A DNA stretch of 43,546 bases, from assembly GCF_003144195.1 (NCBI RefSeq), contig NW_020290114.1, forward strand, positions 1 through 43,546. The letters are read 5' to 3'. The translations under genes were made by a program, and so were the position numbers. The stretch comes from Ceraceosorus guamensis. Lineage: Eukaryota; Basidiomycota; Exobasidiomycetes; Ceraceosorales; Ceraceosoraceae. The notes under the pieces are model-generated. The model saw nothing but the letters and a program-made list of their open reading frames with translations, was not told the DNA's origin and ran no database searches. This document shows, piece by piece, positions 1 through 9,716 of the stretch (within the stretch, counting starts at the first letter, position 1; each line of letters begins with the position of its first letter).

Positions 1-89
1 CCTCCCCTCCCCTCTTGCTCACCCCGCCTCTCTTGCTCGCGGGCGCATGTATGCACCACTCGACTGTCATGCGTCGTCACACTTTCTAG

Positions 90-644
90 ATTGGCAAAGG
101 AGGAAGAGACGTATGTGCAAGAGGCAAAGGAGCAGGAAGAGAGAGTCGAGCGGCTGCAAAAGCAAGGGGCAGACGAGTGGGATGTCAAGAAGCAAGTGAG
201 TGGATTGTATGCGGTGCTCCGAGGGCGTGGTCGGGAAGGCGAGTGGGTGAGGCGCCGTCTAGCTGCGCGGATTTTGTGGGAGCTTAGAGTCTGGTTCGTC
301 AAGGTCATGCTCGCGCGTATAGTCTGTCCCATCAACATCATGCTCAACCTCTCCACCCCCTTCTCATCGTCTGATTTCTTCTTCCGCCACGCAGCGCGAG
401 GTGCTCCGCGATTGCGAGCAAATGATTCCGGATTGCAAAAAGCGTCTGGACAATGCCGTTTCGGACTTGGAAGCGTTTCTCGTGAGTTTGCGTCATCTTT
501 GTGCGGAATGCAGGCTGACTGACACGTCCGACACGGCTTTTCCACTTGATGTGTGCCACGTAGGAAGGGGCAGATGCGAGTGTTGGAGAGTCGCAAGAGG
601 CAAAGACTGCTCGCGAGGTGCTTGACGGCGTCACCTCGAATTGA
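90..644 (+). CDS. TBCA: Tubulin-folding cofactor A (3' part)
   Basis: Small alpha-helical chaperone that binds beta-tubulin during tubulin folding in the cytosol. Three exons are visible: 90-195, 395-481 and 564-644, joined by introns starting GTGAGT and ending CAG or TAG; the 5' exon lies off the window and bases 1-89 are the tail of an intron ending TCTAG. The spliced reading has the family pattern of charged three-helix-bundle residues: KEEETYVQEAKEQEERVERL, then GADEWDVKKQ, then EQMIPDCKKRLDNAV, each close to the conserved cofactor A core. About 90 residues are seen, in line with the usual 100-130. Codon 1 of the visible part is split by the upstream intron (phase 2). The C-terminus after the core is a short variable tail. 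Family assignment is from motif recognition and is strong; the start is not in the window. Confidence 0.85.
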
Positions 645-1589
645 GCCTGAGCTCGAGAGCGTGCACAAGCGAGCGGCACCGAGTGGGCAATCGCAACTCG
701 ATGGCATTCGCTAGGTCGCTCGAGGAACGGGATGTATGCGCTTTTGCCTCGCAGCTCGCCAAGAGACTTTCTCGCCTCGACTGGAATCGTCTTCTCCCCC
801 GAATCAGAGCATACATATACCCCCCCCCCCCCCCCCCCTTTTCCATGCCCGGTGCGCGTGTTCCGTAATGGTGAATGTCCAGATTTTGTAGGTTTCTCAT
901 CCGCGGCCGCGCACCCGAGAGATCACGTGGGTCGGTCGGATGGAGAGCCCAAGAGGTTTCGCGCAGGTTCGATTCTCGCCTTGTCCGCTTCAAGACACAC
1001 GCTGCTGGCCCGGAAGGCAGGATTAGCAGGGATGATTGAGTGTGAAGTTGGCATGGGAGGGTGAGGGTCCCGCCCGCCCTGGATCGGATCACTCGGACTT
1101 GTCGCGTTTGATGGCTTTGAACACAGACCAACTCCAGCTAGGGCCAGCGAGCGACTCATCTCTGAGCACTCGGCGCAAAGATCGGGCAAAGAGAGACGAT
1201 GGGGATGGGAATGCGCACCGGGAGACGCGACGCGATGCGATGCGAGACCCGCAAGATGCCCGCCCTCACCCCGTTGTGGCGGTTGATGCGGAGTTGAACC
1301 AGAGCGCTCGAGACTGGGGGGCCCGCGCAATCTCTCGTACAATTAAAGGTACGACAAATCGAGAATACAACAATCACGTGAATCACAATCACGAATACAA
1401 AAGCTGCACGTACAGGCACGCAATAACTTTTTCATACTTTTCTTTTGCTGCATCCAGTCCCCCGTTGCAAGACGGAGGGCGCTCTTAACCCGCCATCCAG
1501 ACATCCATCTCACATTTCTCAGTCATTGCACAACACAGCGCATACCGCACACTCTGCCCGTTTAGCTTGGAAATTAGGACGCCCTCGAC
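645..1589. other. Intergenic, with a 19-base poly-C tract
   Basis: No convincing gene. It holds the cofactor A 3' flank, a run of 19 C at 820-838, and an AATCACG/CACGTGAATCAC cluster at 1370-1397 that belongs to the recurrent heptamer family of this window. A T-loop-like GGTTCGATTC at 965-974 does not sit in a tRNA fold. Confidence 0.6.
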
Positions 1590-1934
1590 ATGGCCCGCAC
1601 AGGTTCATCACGCCGTCTAGCGCGCACTCGCACGCGCACGCGCGATCACGCTCACGACCGCAAGACATCGCACGCATCCGGTCAGGCGCAAGCGCAAGCT
1701 CAAGTTCAAGGAGCCATCTCACAAGCGAGCAAGAAGCGAGGCGCAAAGGCGAGGAACAGACATCGTGATGAGATGAGCAGGCAGAGGCTGGATGAGATTG
1801 TGCAGAGGGAGAGGAACGAGGAGAGCAGTGGCGCCGTCGAACCTTCAGAGAAGGCTACGTCCAGCAAGAAGACGTTCAAAAGGCGGGGTCCGGATGCTGT
1901 GCCTCTCGACATGCTCGGTGGAATGAGCATCTAG
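1590..1934 (+). CDS. Small basic protein of unknown function
   Basis: Intronless frame of 114 residues starting at an ATG in a GACATGG context. The N-terminal half is very rich in Arg, His, Ala and Gln (alternating RTRTR and QAQAQ), followed by a basic segment (KKRGAKARNRHRDE) with a likely helix (SRQRLDEIVQRERNEE) and a distinct C-terminus (FKRRGPDAVPLDMLGGMSI). The composition suggests a nuclear or nucleolar, RNA-associated protein, but no family was recognised. The low-complexity first half could be partly non-coding, so a downstream start is possible; the C-terminal third looks most gene-like. It follows the cofactor A gene on the same strand by about 950 bp. Confidence 0.4.
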   Translation: MARTGSSRRLARTRTRTRDHAHDRKTSHASGQAQAQAQVQGAISQASKKRGAKARNRHRDEMSRQRLDEIVQRERNEESSGAVEPSEKATSSKKTFKRRGPDAVPLDMLGGMSI

Positions 1935-3142
1935 TCACGGTTGCTTGGAGCACGGACCAGACAGCTCGACCGAGCATGAACAGGATGGAGGCGAGACGTG
2001 TGCGTCTTTAAGAAGCGCCTTTCGGCGCTCGTCTGCTACTCGCGCTCGTCTCGTGACCTGATCGCGAGTCCACATGACACGCGGAGCAGTCACTCTTCCG
2101 CCTGTGTCATCGACTCGCTCCCAAGGTGTTGTACTCGGCGCTCCGATGCCACTCAATCTGCGCACCTTCGTCGCTCAGCAGCAGACCTTCTTTCGATGTA
2201 GAGCGAGCGGCGACTCGTCTTCATAGCTTGGCAAGGCTGGATGCGCTACCATCCTAACCCCTGCGGCACCTGTCATTCGACGACTCGGCCAAGCGCGACC
2301 TATCCATCGTCGCCCTCACGAGCGATCGAGCAAATGGTCGGTGCCCTCGAAACAGCACTAGCGCCACTTTTTCGGCCGAACATCTGTGGTGGCATATCGG
2401 ACCGACACGGCCGATCTGAAGACATGCGATCTCCACGACGCCGAGCACGCAGCGCGCAGCGTTCTGCCGCCCGAACCGCGCCTTGCGAGCTGACTTGGCC
2501 CGATCCGGCGGCATGCCGATGCGCGCCTTGCGGCTAGCGTGGCCAACGCCTCAACACAGCATGATTCGTGCCCTCGCCCTGCTGCTTGTTTGGCTACTTG
2601 ATCGATGAGACAAGAATTGGCCGCAACGACGTCTTGCTTCCGGCGATTTTCTGGCTTCTTGATTTGCAATGCGCGCAACACACGCGCCTAGCAGGCAACA
2701 TTCGGGCGCTCGTGCACGACGATACGCACGACAAGATGCAGTGCACTGGATTGAACGGAGCGTGTCCTACGAGAGCATCGCACGCTAAGCCCACTCGTAC
2801 CGCACGCACCGCCCAGGACATTGTGGCAGAAAATCGTTTCGGCATCAAAGTCCGACTTTGACCTTTCATGCTCACGCCCACCCGCCCCACATGGGACGTC
2901 CCTTCAGCCACCGGCGACATTTTTGCTGCCACGTATGCTTCGGCTACTTCGGACAATCGGACAAGTGAGACTCGAGCCACGTTCGGACGAGTCGTTCGCC
3001 GCGCGAGCAATGTAGTGTGCCCGATCATGTTGGCGCGACAGATGGTCACTCAGATTGCTATAAAGGCTGGTGTTGTGTAATGCCCACTCACGACTTCTCG
3101 TCGCCAATTCCCTCGAGCAACAACACACAACACATTGCAACC
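1935..3142. other. Intergenic, upstream of the P450 gene
   Basis: Nothing gene-like on either strand: the reading frames here are short, overlap one another and show no motif. The last 90 bases are the likely promoter and leader of the P450 gene. Confidence 0.55.
3059..3064 (+). promoter_or_regulatory. Candidate TATA box of the P450 gene
   Basis: TATAAA lies 79 bases before the P450 start codon in otherwise GC-rich sequence, with a CA-rich leader (ACAACACACAACACATTG) just ahead of the ATG. Position and sequence fit a fungal core promoter; no transcript evidence. Confidence 0.5.
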
Positions 3143-4919
3143 ATGGCAACATCAACTCACTTCTCCTTGAGTATCTACGAAACGGTCGGTCTGGTGCTAG
3201 CTGCTCTCGCGCTAGGTCGACTAGCCCAACACCTCCATCTCGCCTACTTTGGACCGCTATCCCATATCCCCGCCTACAGCTTCTGTGCGCTCCACTTTAG
3301 CGGACTTTGGAGAGCGTACCAGTATCGCTATGGGAAAGGCATCGCCTACGCCCTCTTGGAAGCGCATCAGCAAAGGCAGCAGACCTTTTTGAGGTATGGA
3401 CTCGATCTGGTATCCGTGTCGGACCCTGACGCGTACGAAGAAATCTACGGAGGTCATTCGACGACCTTTGTCAAGAGTGAGTCGTCTGTCCGCCCCAGGC
3501 GTAGACTTTCCACGCTCTGATGCGGGCGCCCTCGCTAGCTTCCTTCTACAACACCTTTGCTTCGCCTGGCGCAAATCAAGCCCACTCTTCGTTTGCGACG
3601 CAAAATGTAGCAGAGAATAGAGAACGACGCAAAAGGCTGTCTCCCTTGTTCAATCGCAGCTCGATCGAGTCCTTTGCACCGTTGATCAAATCCAAGCTGT
3701 CTGCCGCCTTCAAGAGCACCCTCACGGCCCAGGTGAATGGTGTGCAAAAGAAAGCAGGAGAAGGCGCTGCGAGCATTCCAAGAATCTATCACGCCATCGC
3801 CTTGGATGTCATTTCCGCTCTAGCATTTGGCAAGTCGACCGACGTCACGGCCACCAAGGATTTCTCACACGACTACCTGACCGCGTTCGCCAACAACGAG
3901 GTCGTCATGCTCAAGTCGTGCATTCCAAACATCACCGCGGCTCTCTTTGCATTCGCTGCAAACGCAAAGCTCTATGCCGCCTTGTCCAAACTCGCACAGA
4001 TCGCAGCGCAGATGCTCAGCGATTACGAAGCTGGAAAGACGGATCCAGATCTCGGATATCCCATCTTGTTTGACAACATGTATGGCAAGGACGAAAAGCA
4101 TCACGCGCCCGCTCCGAAACATGCCACGCTTGCGGAAGCTAGGACATTCTTGGCGGCTGGACACGATACTGTGAGTGCGCCCGCGCGATCCTTGCGCGCG
4201 CCTGACCACCATGCTTACCGGCCTGGGACTTGCAGGTGGGAAATACCACGAGTGCGGCGATTTGGTCGCTGTTCAAGCTCACTGCAGAGGGTCAAAAGTC
4301 GCGGGTGCTCCGGGATCTTCAAGCCGAGCTTGACGCAGCTTTCCCAGAGGCCGACGACATTTGGCAAGCCGAGCTGCACGATCTCGAACAATTGCCGTTT
4401 CTGAATGCCACGGCCAAAGAAGCATTGCGATGGTCTCAAGCCGTGCCCGGTATCCTGCCTCGCACCGTCCCTGCTGCAGGTTACAAGCGCGGCAAAGTGT
4501 ACCTACCACCGGGCACTTCTGTAGGAATGTCTACGCTATACGTCCACTTTAACCCCACCATCTTTTCATCGCCAGATACTTTTGATCCATCGCGCTGGTT
4601 CCTGCCGGGCACCAAGGACCTCAACCACCATCTGGAGCACTACCTCGTCGCCTTTTCCAAGGGTTCGCGAAGATGTCTAGGCCTGCCGCTGGCCAACGCC
4701 GAGATCCTCTTCTTCATCGCCCTCACCGCTCGACTGTACGATGTGGACATTGTGGGGCACAGAGCCAACGATTTGGCCAGATTCAAAGATGGAGGACAGG
4801 TGGACGTCCAGCAAGCTCAGACGCCGCACTACTCTCATCCGGACCATTTGGACCGCAGAGACTTTTTCGTAGCCAAGTGGACGCACACTGTCGATCTCAA
4901 GCTCGTCCCTAGAATGTAG
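3143..4919 (+). CDS. Cytochrome P450 monooxygenase
   Basis: Haem-thiolate monooxygenase of 549 residues, expected on the ER membrane and fed electrons by NADPH-P450 reductase. Exons 3143-3476, 3539-4170 and 4236-4919; introns of 62 and 65 bp start GTGAGT. The start ATG is in an ACCATGG context. Seen in order: hydrophobic anchor (about residues 9-30), proline-containing hinge (GPLSHIP), I-helix oxygen-binding AGHDT (318-322) exactly at the end of exon 2, K-helix ExxR as EALR (384-387), PERF-like FDPSRW (438-443), and the haem loop FSKGSRRCLG (462-471) with ligand Cys469. Length and motifs are complete, so it should be active. The sequence resembles fungal E-class group I P450s that oxidise lipophilic metabolites; the substrate cannot be told. 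It stands alone: no terpene cyclase, polyketide synthase or other pathway gene is adjacent. Confidence 0.95.
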
Positions 4920-6072
4920 GCCCCCAAGAACGTCGAGTTGTTGCACGGATCTGTCAAGCGCTCTCGCAATTCTCAAGCTCTAAACTGTTTCGCATGCTAC
5001 ATTAGTCTTTCTAAACCGCTTATTACATATCATAGCTATAAATTCTCGCGAGAGAGCCTTAGACGACCCCCAACAAAGACTTTTCTGCAATACAACGTCT
5101 TTGCAATGGACGGTCGCGGAAAAGATCGATGCGGGATTTGCAGCATGCTTTCCTCGCGCCAAGCACCCGCCTTTCTGTTCTTGCTTTACGTAGCAGCGTG
5201 AGCACCCATGTTGGACCTGCAGCTTTCACAGCACTCGGATGGGTTCGGTTCGGTTCGGTTGTTGGTGATGAGCATTCGTAGCCGAGAGCAATGAGCAGCA
5301 CCCGCTTCAAAGCCTCAATAACCCTCTCAGTGTGTCCGTCCTGAGGCAAGAAAGCCCATAAATCTTCTACAGCTCTCAAGTATACCTCCTTCTTGCACAC
5401 GCATCCATATCCTTGAGCGAGCGATCCACCTTCCCACATGTTTTACCCTAAATTACTCTTGAGCAAAAGCCCACCATTTTGTTCCGACAAATCTAGACAA
5501 ATTTTGTAACGTTGGGCAGCAAGCAGGCTTTTGAGCTCATCAGCAGGTCAGCTATCATGTTTCGATTGCCTGTGTGAAGTGCGCACTGCAAGCATGGGTT
5601 AGTTGGGCAGCCACAGTCACTGCCGAAAGACTCGTGACTACTGCTGCACTTTTCACCTGCACATCCCCCGCGTAGAAGGTGTCCACGGTTACTTTTGAGG
5701 TTAGGGTAGTGGTCGCGGCAAGTGCTGTACTTGCCTTCTGGAGTAAAGATGCGTGGTGTTCAAACTCGCACGGACAAAGAAAGGTATCATAGACTTCAGC
5801 ATCGATATTCGAGTCGATCGTCGCGTCACACGAGCAAGAGGAAGAGAACGGGAATATTGAGTACAGGGGTGAGGCGTAAATGTCTCGAGACTTCGGCGAG
5901 ATTTTCGAGAGATGAAACGAGCAGGGTGAGGTGTAGACGGCAAAGTCGCCCATGCGGGAGTCTTCAAGCCGATAGAGACGGAGCGCTCTCCAGGGCGATG
6001 CAATGCGAATCCGTCGCACGGCCGCTTCGCCCTTGCCCGGCGCGACGCGCGAAACGCACGTCCTACCGCCAA
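4920..6072. other. Intergenic between convergent P450 and transporter
   Basis: Holds the two 3' flanks. Bases 5243-5260 are a short GGTTC repeat. An uninterrupted minus-strand frame at 5059-5439 has a gene-like first half but no recognised motif, and was not called. No RNA gene seen. Confidence 0.5.
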
Positions 6073-8406
6073 TCAAGCCTCGCGCTTGCTCTTCTTGTTC
6101 CCAAACGGCAAAAAGCTGAGACCAACCAGCGTTTCCCGGCCCTTTTCTCCCCTCGTAGGTTGCCAACTGCTGGATTTCCAAGGAGGCATGCGAGGGTGTT
6201 CCGTAAACAATTCGTCGACTGCTTCCAAGCTAAGACCCTTCAGTTCGGGCAGGACGAAAAAGACAAAGATGGCGGCGAATGTCAAGCACCCGGCAAAGAC
6301 CAGCATGATGTATGGACCGTAGTGCGTCGCTACCTTCGGAGAGAAGAAGCTGAGGAGGAAGTTGAAGAGCCAATTAGCAGCGGAGGCTAGGGAGATGGAT
6401 TTGGCCCGAAGATGGGTGGGGAAGAGCTCGGAGCATGATACCTATGTGACGGTGGTAGTGGGAGGAAGTGCGACGCGTCAGTGTTGATGCCGCGCAACGG
6501 TGGCGACGGTGCACAATGCCAAACACTCACCCATGGAACAGGGCCCCTGTAAGCAGTGACGACGACGGTGAAAGTGAGGAATACGTAAGCGAAATGGTCC
6601 AAAGACGAACGAGACGAGCGGGGCGCGACCCACTCACCAGAACATGCTGTACGCGGCCAAGTGGAGCACGGCAAAGGCGACGAACGCGTTGCCAGCGGCC
6701 TTTTCCGAAGCGTTGGGCGTAACACCGTCCGGCGCCAAAGCGTTCTTTCCCACAAAGGCGACGATGTAGGCGCAAATGGCTTCAAAGATGGCACCAAAGA
6801 TCAACGATTTTCTCCTGCCCATCTTCTCCACCAGGTAGAGCGCGGGGACGGTGCAGACGAGAGAGATGGCGCCAAACAAGAATTGGATCTGCAGGGGTTG
6901 CAGTTGGATGTTGGCCTTGCTGAAGAAAGTCGGGCCGTAGTAGTAGTAGTACTGCAAAGGCGGTGAGAGGAGAGCAAAAGCGTGAGTGGCGCGAGCGAGT
7001 ACAACCCACGCACGCACGCGCGCTGCGCTACTCACATTTTGACCGTTGAGTTGCTGCAAGATCTGCAGCATGATGGCCGTCAAGGTTCTTCTCCACATTT
7101 GACCTTGTTTGGCAAAGCAGAGCACGTAACCGGTGACGTAATTGTAACCCTTGAACGCTTGATTCTCGGCCTCGATGCCTTCCTGCATGTCGACGAGGTC
7201 GTGTTCCAGCTGCGCATCTCCGCGAGATCCATTGGTAGTGTCGGTGAGCTTGGCACCGCGCATACGAGCCATGACCGTTCTGCACTGCGCTGGCTTTTCG
7301 TTCTTGAGCAGCCAACGAGGTGATTCTGGAAGCGGAATCATCAGGACCAAGAGGAGCACTCCCCAGAGCATCTGGAAACCGACGGGGATGCGCCAGCCGG
7401 CTGCTTCGTAGTTGAGATTGTTCGATGCCCAGGTGATGGCTGTGGGAGGTGGAGCAGCAGAGCGTGATGAGCGAGAGCGGTCGAGTGACAACGGCCCTGT
7501 CGACGAGACTCTCACCATAGGCCACGCAGATACCGCCGATGATGAGGAGCTGGTAGCACGACACCATCGCTCCCCTGATGGACTTTGGAGCAGTCTCTGC
7601 AAGCTGTGCGTGAGAGAGAGAGAGCGGGGTCAATGCGGGGCCAAGTCTCGCGGCGCTACGAGCACACACTCACGTAAAGAGGGCACAGACCGCTCAGAGC
7701 GCCCACACCGAGACCAGCGATGAGTCTGCCGGCGTACATTTGGCCGACTTCGTTGATGGTGGCGGTCTGAATGACGGCGCCGGCGAGGAAGAAGCCTGCC
7801 CAGATCATCATGGAAGGCTTGCGCCCAAAGTAGTCGGAAACGGGCGCTTGAGCTAGCGCGCCCACAAAAGTACCGATGGATAGCGTAGCAGTGATAAGGG
7901 ATCTGCATGGCAAGCAAGGGGTCGAACGTCGTTTGAGGCGGAAGGTTCGAAGAGACGGACCGAACATCGCGCTTCGGCTGGCAAGCAGCGCACTCACGCA
8001 GTGTCATCTGGCAGTTCCCAATTACCAGTAACAGGGTTTTGGCCCCCGCCAAAGCGGACGACAAAGTCTTCCATGATTAGACATCCGCTGATTACACCGA
8101 TATCGTACTGCGATGGAAGGCGGGGCGGGGGATGGCGCGTAAAGAGTAAACAAACTGGGGGATCAGCGGCTGCCCTGGCTCGCGCGCACTCACACCAAAG
8201 AGGAAACCAGCACAAGCAATGACGATGCCGAGCAAGACGCTGATGCCCGTGATTTTTGGGTGAGATTCTTCATGCTCGACTGGCACATCGTCGCTCATCT
8301 TGTCCAATTGCGCCTTTTCGCCCAAAGGTGAAGCGTCGCGTTGGTGCGTGTCGAGTGGAGAAGCGGCGTCCTTTGCGCCCTTCTCTTCCGAAGAGTGGAA
8401 AGACAT
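6073..8406 (-). CDS. MFS sugar transporter
   Basis: Twelve-helix sugar/H+ symporter of the sugar porter family (580 residues), plasma membrane. Exons in coding order: 8406-8194, 8107-7998, 7902-7674, 7603-7516, 7439-7036, 6951-6638, 6546-6531, 6441-6073. All seven introns (70-95 bp) begin GTGAG and end AG, and all phases join. Hallmarks: FLFGYDIGVISG (68-79) in helix 1, DYFGRKP (from 131) in the loop 2-3, the R-x-x-x-G-x-G loop RLIAGLGVG, PESPRWL (251-257) after helix 6, QLNGQN (343-348) in helix 7, and GPVPW (454-458) in helix 10. The QQLxGxN pattern is typical of hexose and pentose carriers. The cytosolic N-terminus (about 58 residues) is acidic and lysine-rich, as in regulated carriers. 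Exon 7 is only 16 nt. Exact sugar unknown. Confidence 0.95.
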
Positions 8407-8423
8407 GATGTGGTCTACAGAGC

Positions 8424-8487
8424 CTGGGTGTGGGTGTGGGTGTGGGTGTGTGCGTGTGCGTGTGCGTGTGCGTGTGTGTATGCGTGT
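8424..8487. repeat. GGGTGT / GCGTGT microsatellite
   Basis: Tandem TGGGTG units grading into TGCGTG units just upstream (on the minus strand) of the transporter start codon, so it probably lies in the leader or core promoter. Confidence 0.85.
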
Positions 8488-8795
8488 GATGTCGAGTGAG
8501 GAGGGATCACGAGGACGATCACTGGTGCGCCACACGTACGGTGATGAAGGTGCGCGAGGTGTGGTGTTGCGATGCGATGTGCCAGGGACTGGAATGAGGG
8601 GGTGGATGGTGTGTGGTCAAATGTGGATCACCCTCAAGTGTTCCAAATGAACGTCTCTTTAAGTATCTGCGTTGTGCCGTGCGATCTCCGGATATGCGAG
8701 AGGAAGATGGACTGGTTGTATGCGGCAATCGTGAGCACCGAATGGTGCGGCACGCCACGCTAGGCACTTGAGGACATTCCACGACTCCCGCGGGC

Positions 8796-8819
8796 AGAGA
8801 GAGAGAGAGAGAGAGAGAG
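8796..8819. repeat. (AG)12 microsatellite
   Basis: Perfect dinucleotide run about 400 bp upstream of the transporter start, read as CT on its coding strand, as in many fungal promoters. Confidence 0.9.
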
Positions 8820-9291
8820 TCACGAGGATGAGTGCGAGTGCGAGTATAGTAGCTGTTGTTTAGCAGAGGCGCGGGGCTCCGGACTTGTTCGCTGCAAGGC
8901 ACCTTCGGCAATCCCACGAGCTCTGGCTGAGTTGGCGAGATGTCAGTCGGAGGGGGACAGCTAGGTTGTGGGTGAATGCGGAGTATACTGTACTACTGCA
9001 CATGGACATGCACCAGTCGCGCCGAGTTGAGTGTCGAGTGCGGAGATGTATCGTATCGAGTGTCTAGCGGTCGATCTCTTTCTCGAATTGGAGCGAGCGT
9101 GCGCAGCTTTCAAGGTGCGCGCAGTCAATCCAAAAAGGGACCCTTGACGAGTTAGTTGTACAGTGGGCAGGCGTGCGTGCGTGCCGAGCAATTAAGTCAC
9201 AGTGAAAATAGAGTTGGGGTCAACGTCTGCGCAAAGTGCCCCGCGCGCGGTGCTCAAGGCAAAGGCGAGCTGATCGAGCGAGGGGAGTCTA

Positions 9292-9330
<39 letters not shown>
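9292..9330. repeat. (GCT)13 trinucleotide repeat
   Basis: Perfect 39-base repeat in non-coding sequence, unlike the other GCT/AGC runs of the window, which encode Ala or Ser stretches. Confidence 0.9.
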
Positions 9331-9332
<2 letters not shown>

Positions 9333-9665
9333 TGCCGTTTCGGGCTCTTGCTGCCCGGGCCTACAAAGTCGTACGACTCGACTTATACAACAGTGACGAG
9401 TACAGTAGCTGTTGATTCACTCACGATTGTTGAGAGATGTCGACAGCCACTGTGATGCTTTCAAAGGTGGACCTGCATATGTGTGGGGAAGAGCGAGCGC
9501 GCGCAAGAGGGAGTGAGTGCAAAGGCGAATGAATGCCGAAGTCGGAATACCTCCACTCACCTGGCTCACCAACTCGGGGGCGCTGTTGCTATGCAGAGCC
9601 ACGTTGGTAGATAAGATGCCTGCCTGCTGCATCCATGATCGAGCCGAGCGGGAATCTGATGCCGT

Positions 9666-9716
9666 GCAGTCAGCAGTCAGCAGTCAGCAGTCGGCAGTTG
9701 TGAGTCGTGAGTCGTG
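9666..9716. repeat. GCAGTCA and AGTCGTG heptamer repeats
   Basis: Three to four copies of CAGTCAG followed by two AGTCGTG copies at 9703-9716; the latter is the same heptamer found four times at 35442-35469. Confidence 0.8.

Noticed and set aside
960-985. GGTTCGATTC resembling a tRNA T-loop
   Set aside because: The flanking five-base stem does not pair well and no matching acceptor stem lies about 70 bases upstream.
5059-5439. Minus-strand frame of 126 codons between the P450 and transporter genes
   Set aside because: The first 50 residues look helical and gene-like, but there is no motif, no splice partner, and it overlaps the likely 3' flank of the P450; kept only as a possibility.
3143-8406. 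P450 plus sugar transporter as a secondary-metabolite cluster
   Set aside because: No backbone enzyme (polyketide or peptide synthase, terpene cyclase) or regulator is in the region; the two genes are convergent and probably unrelated.
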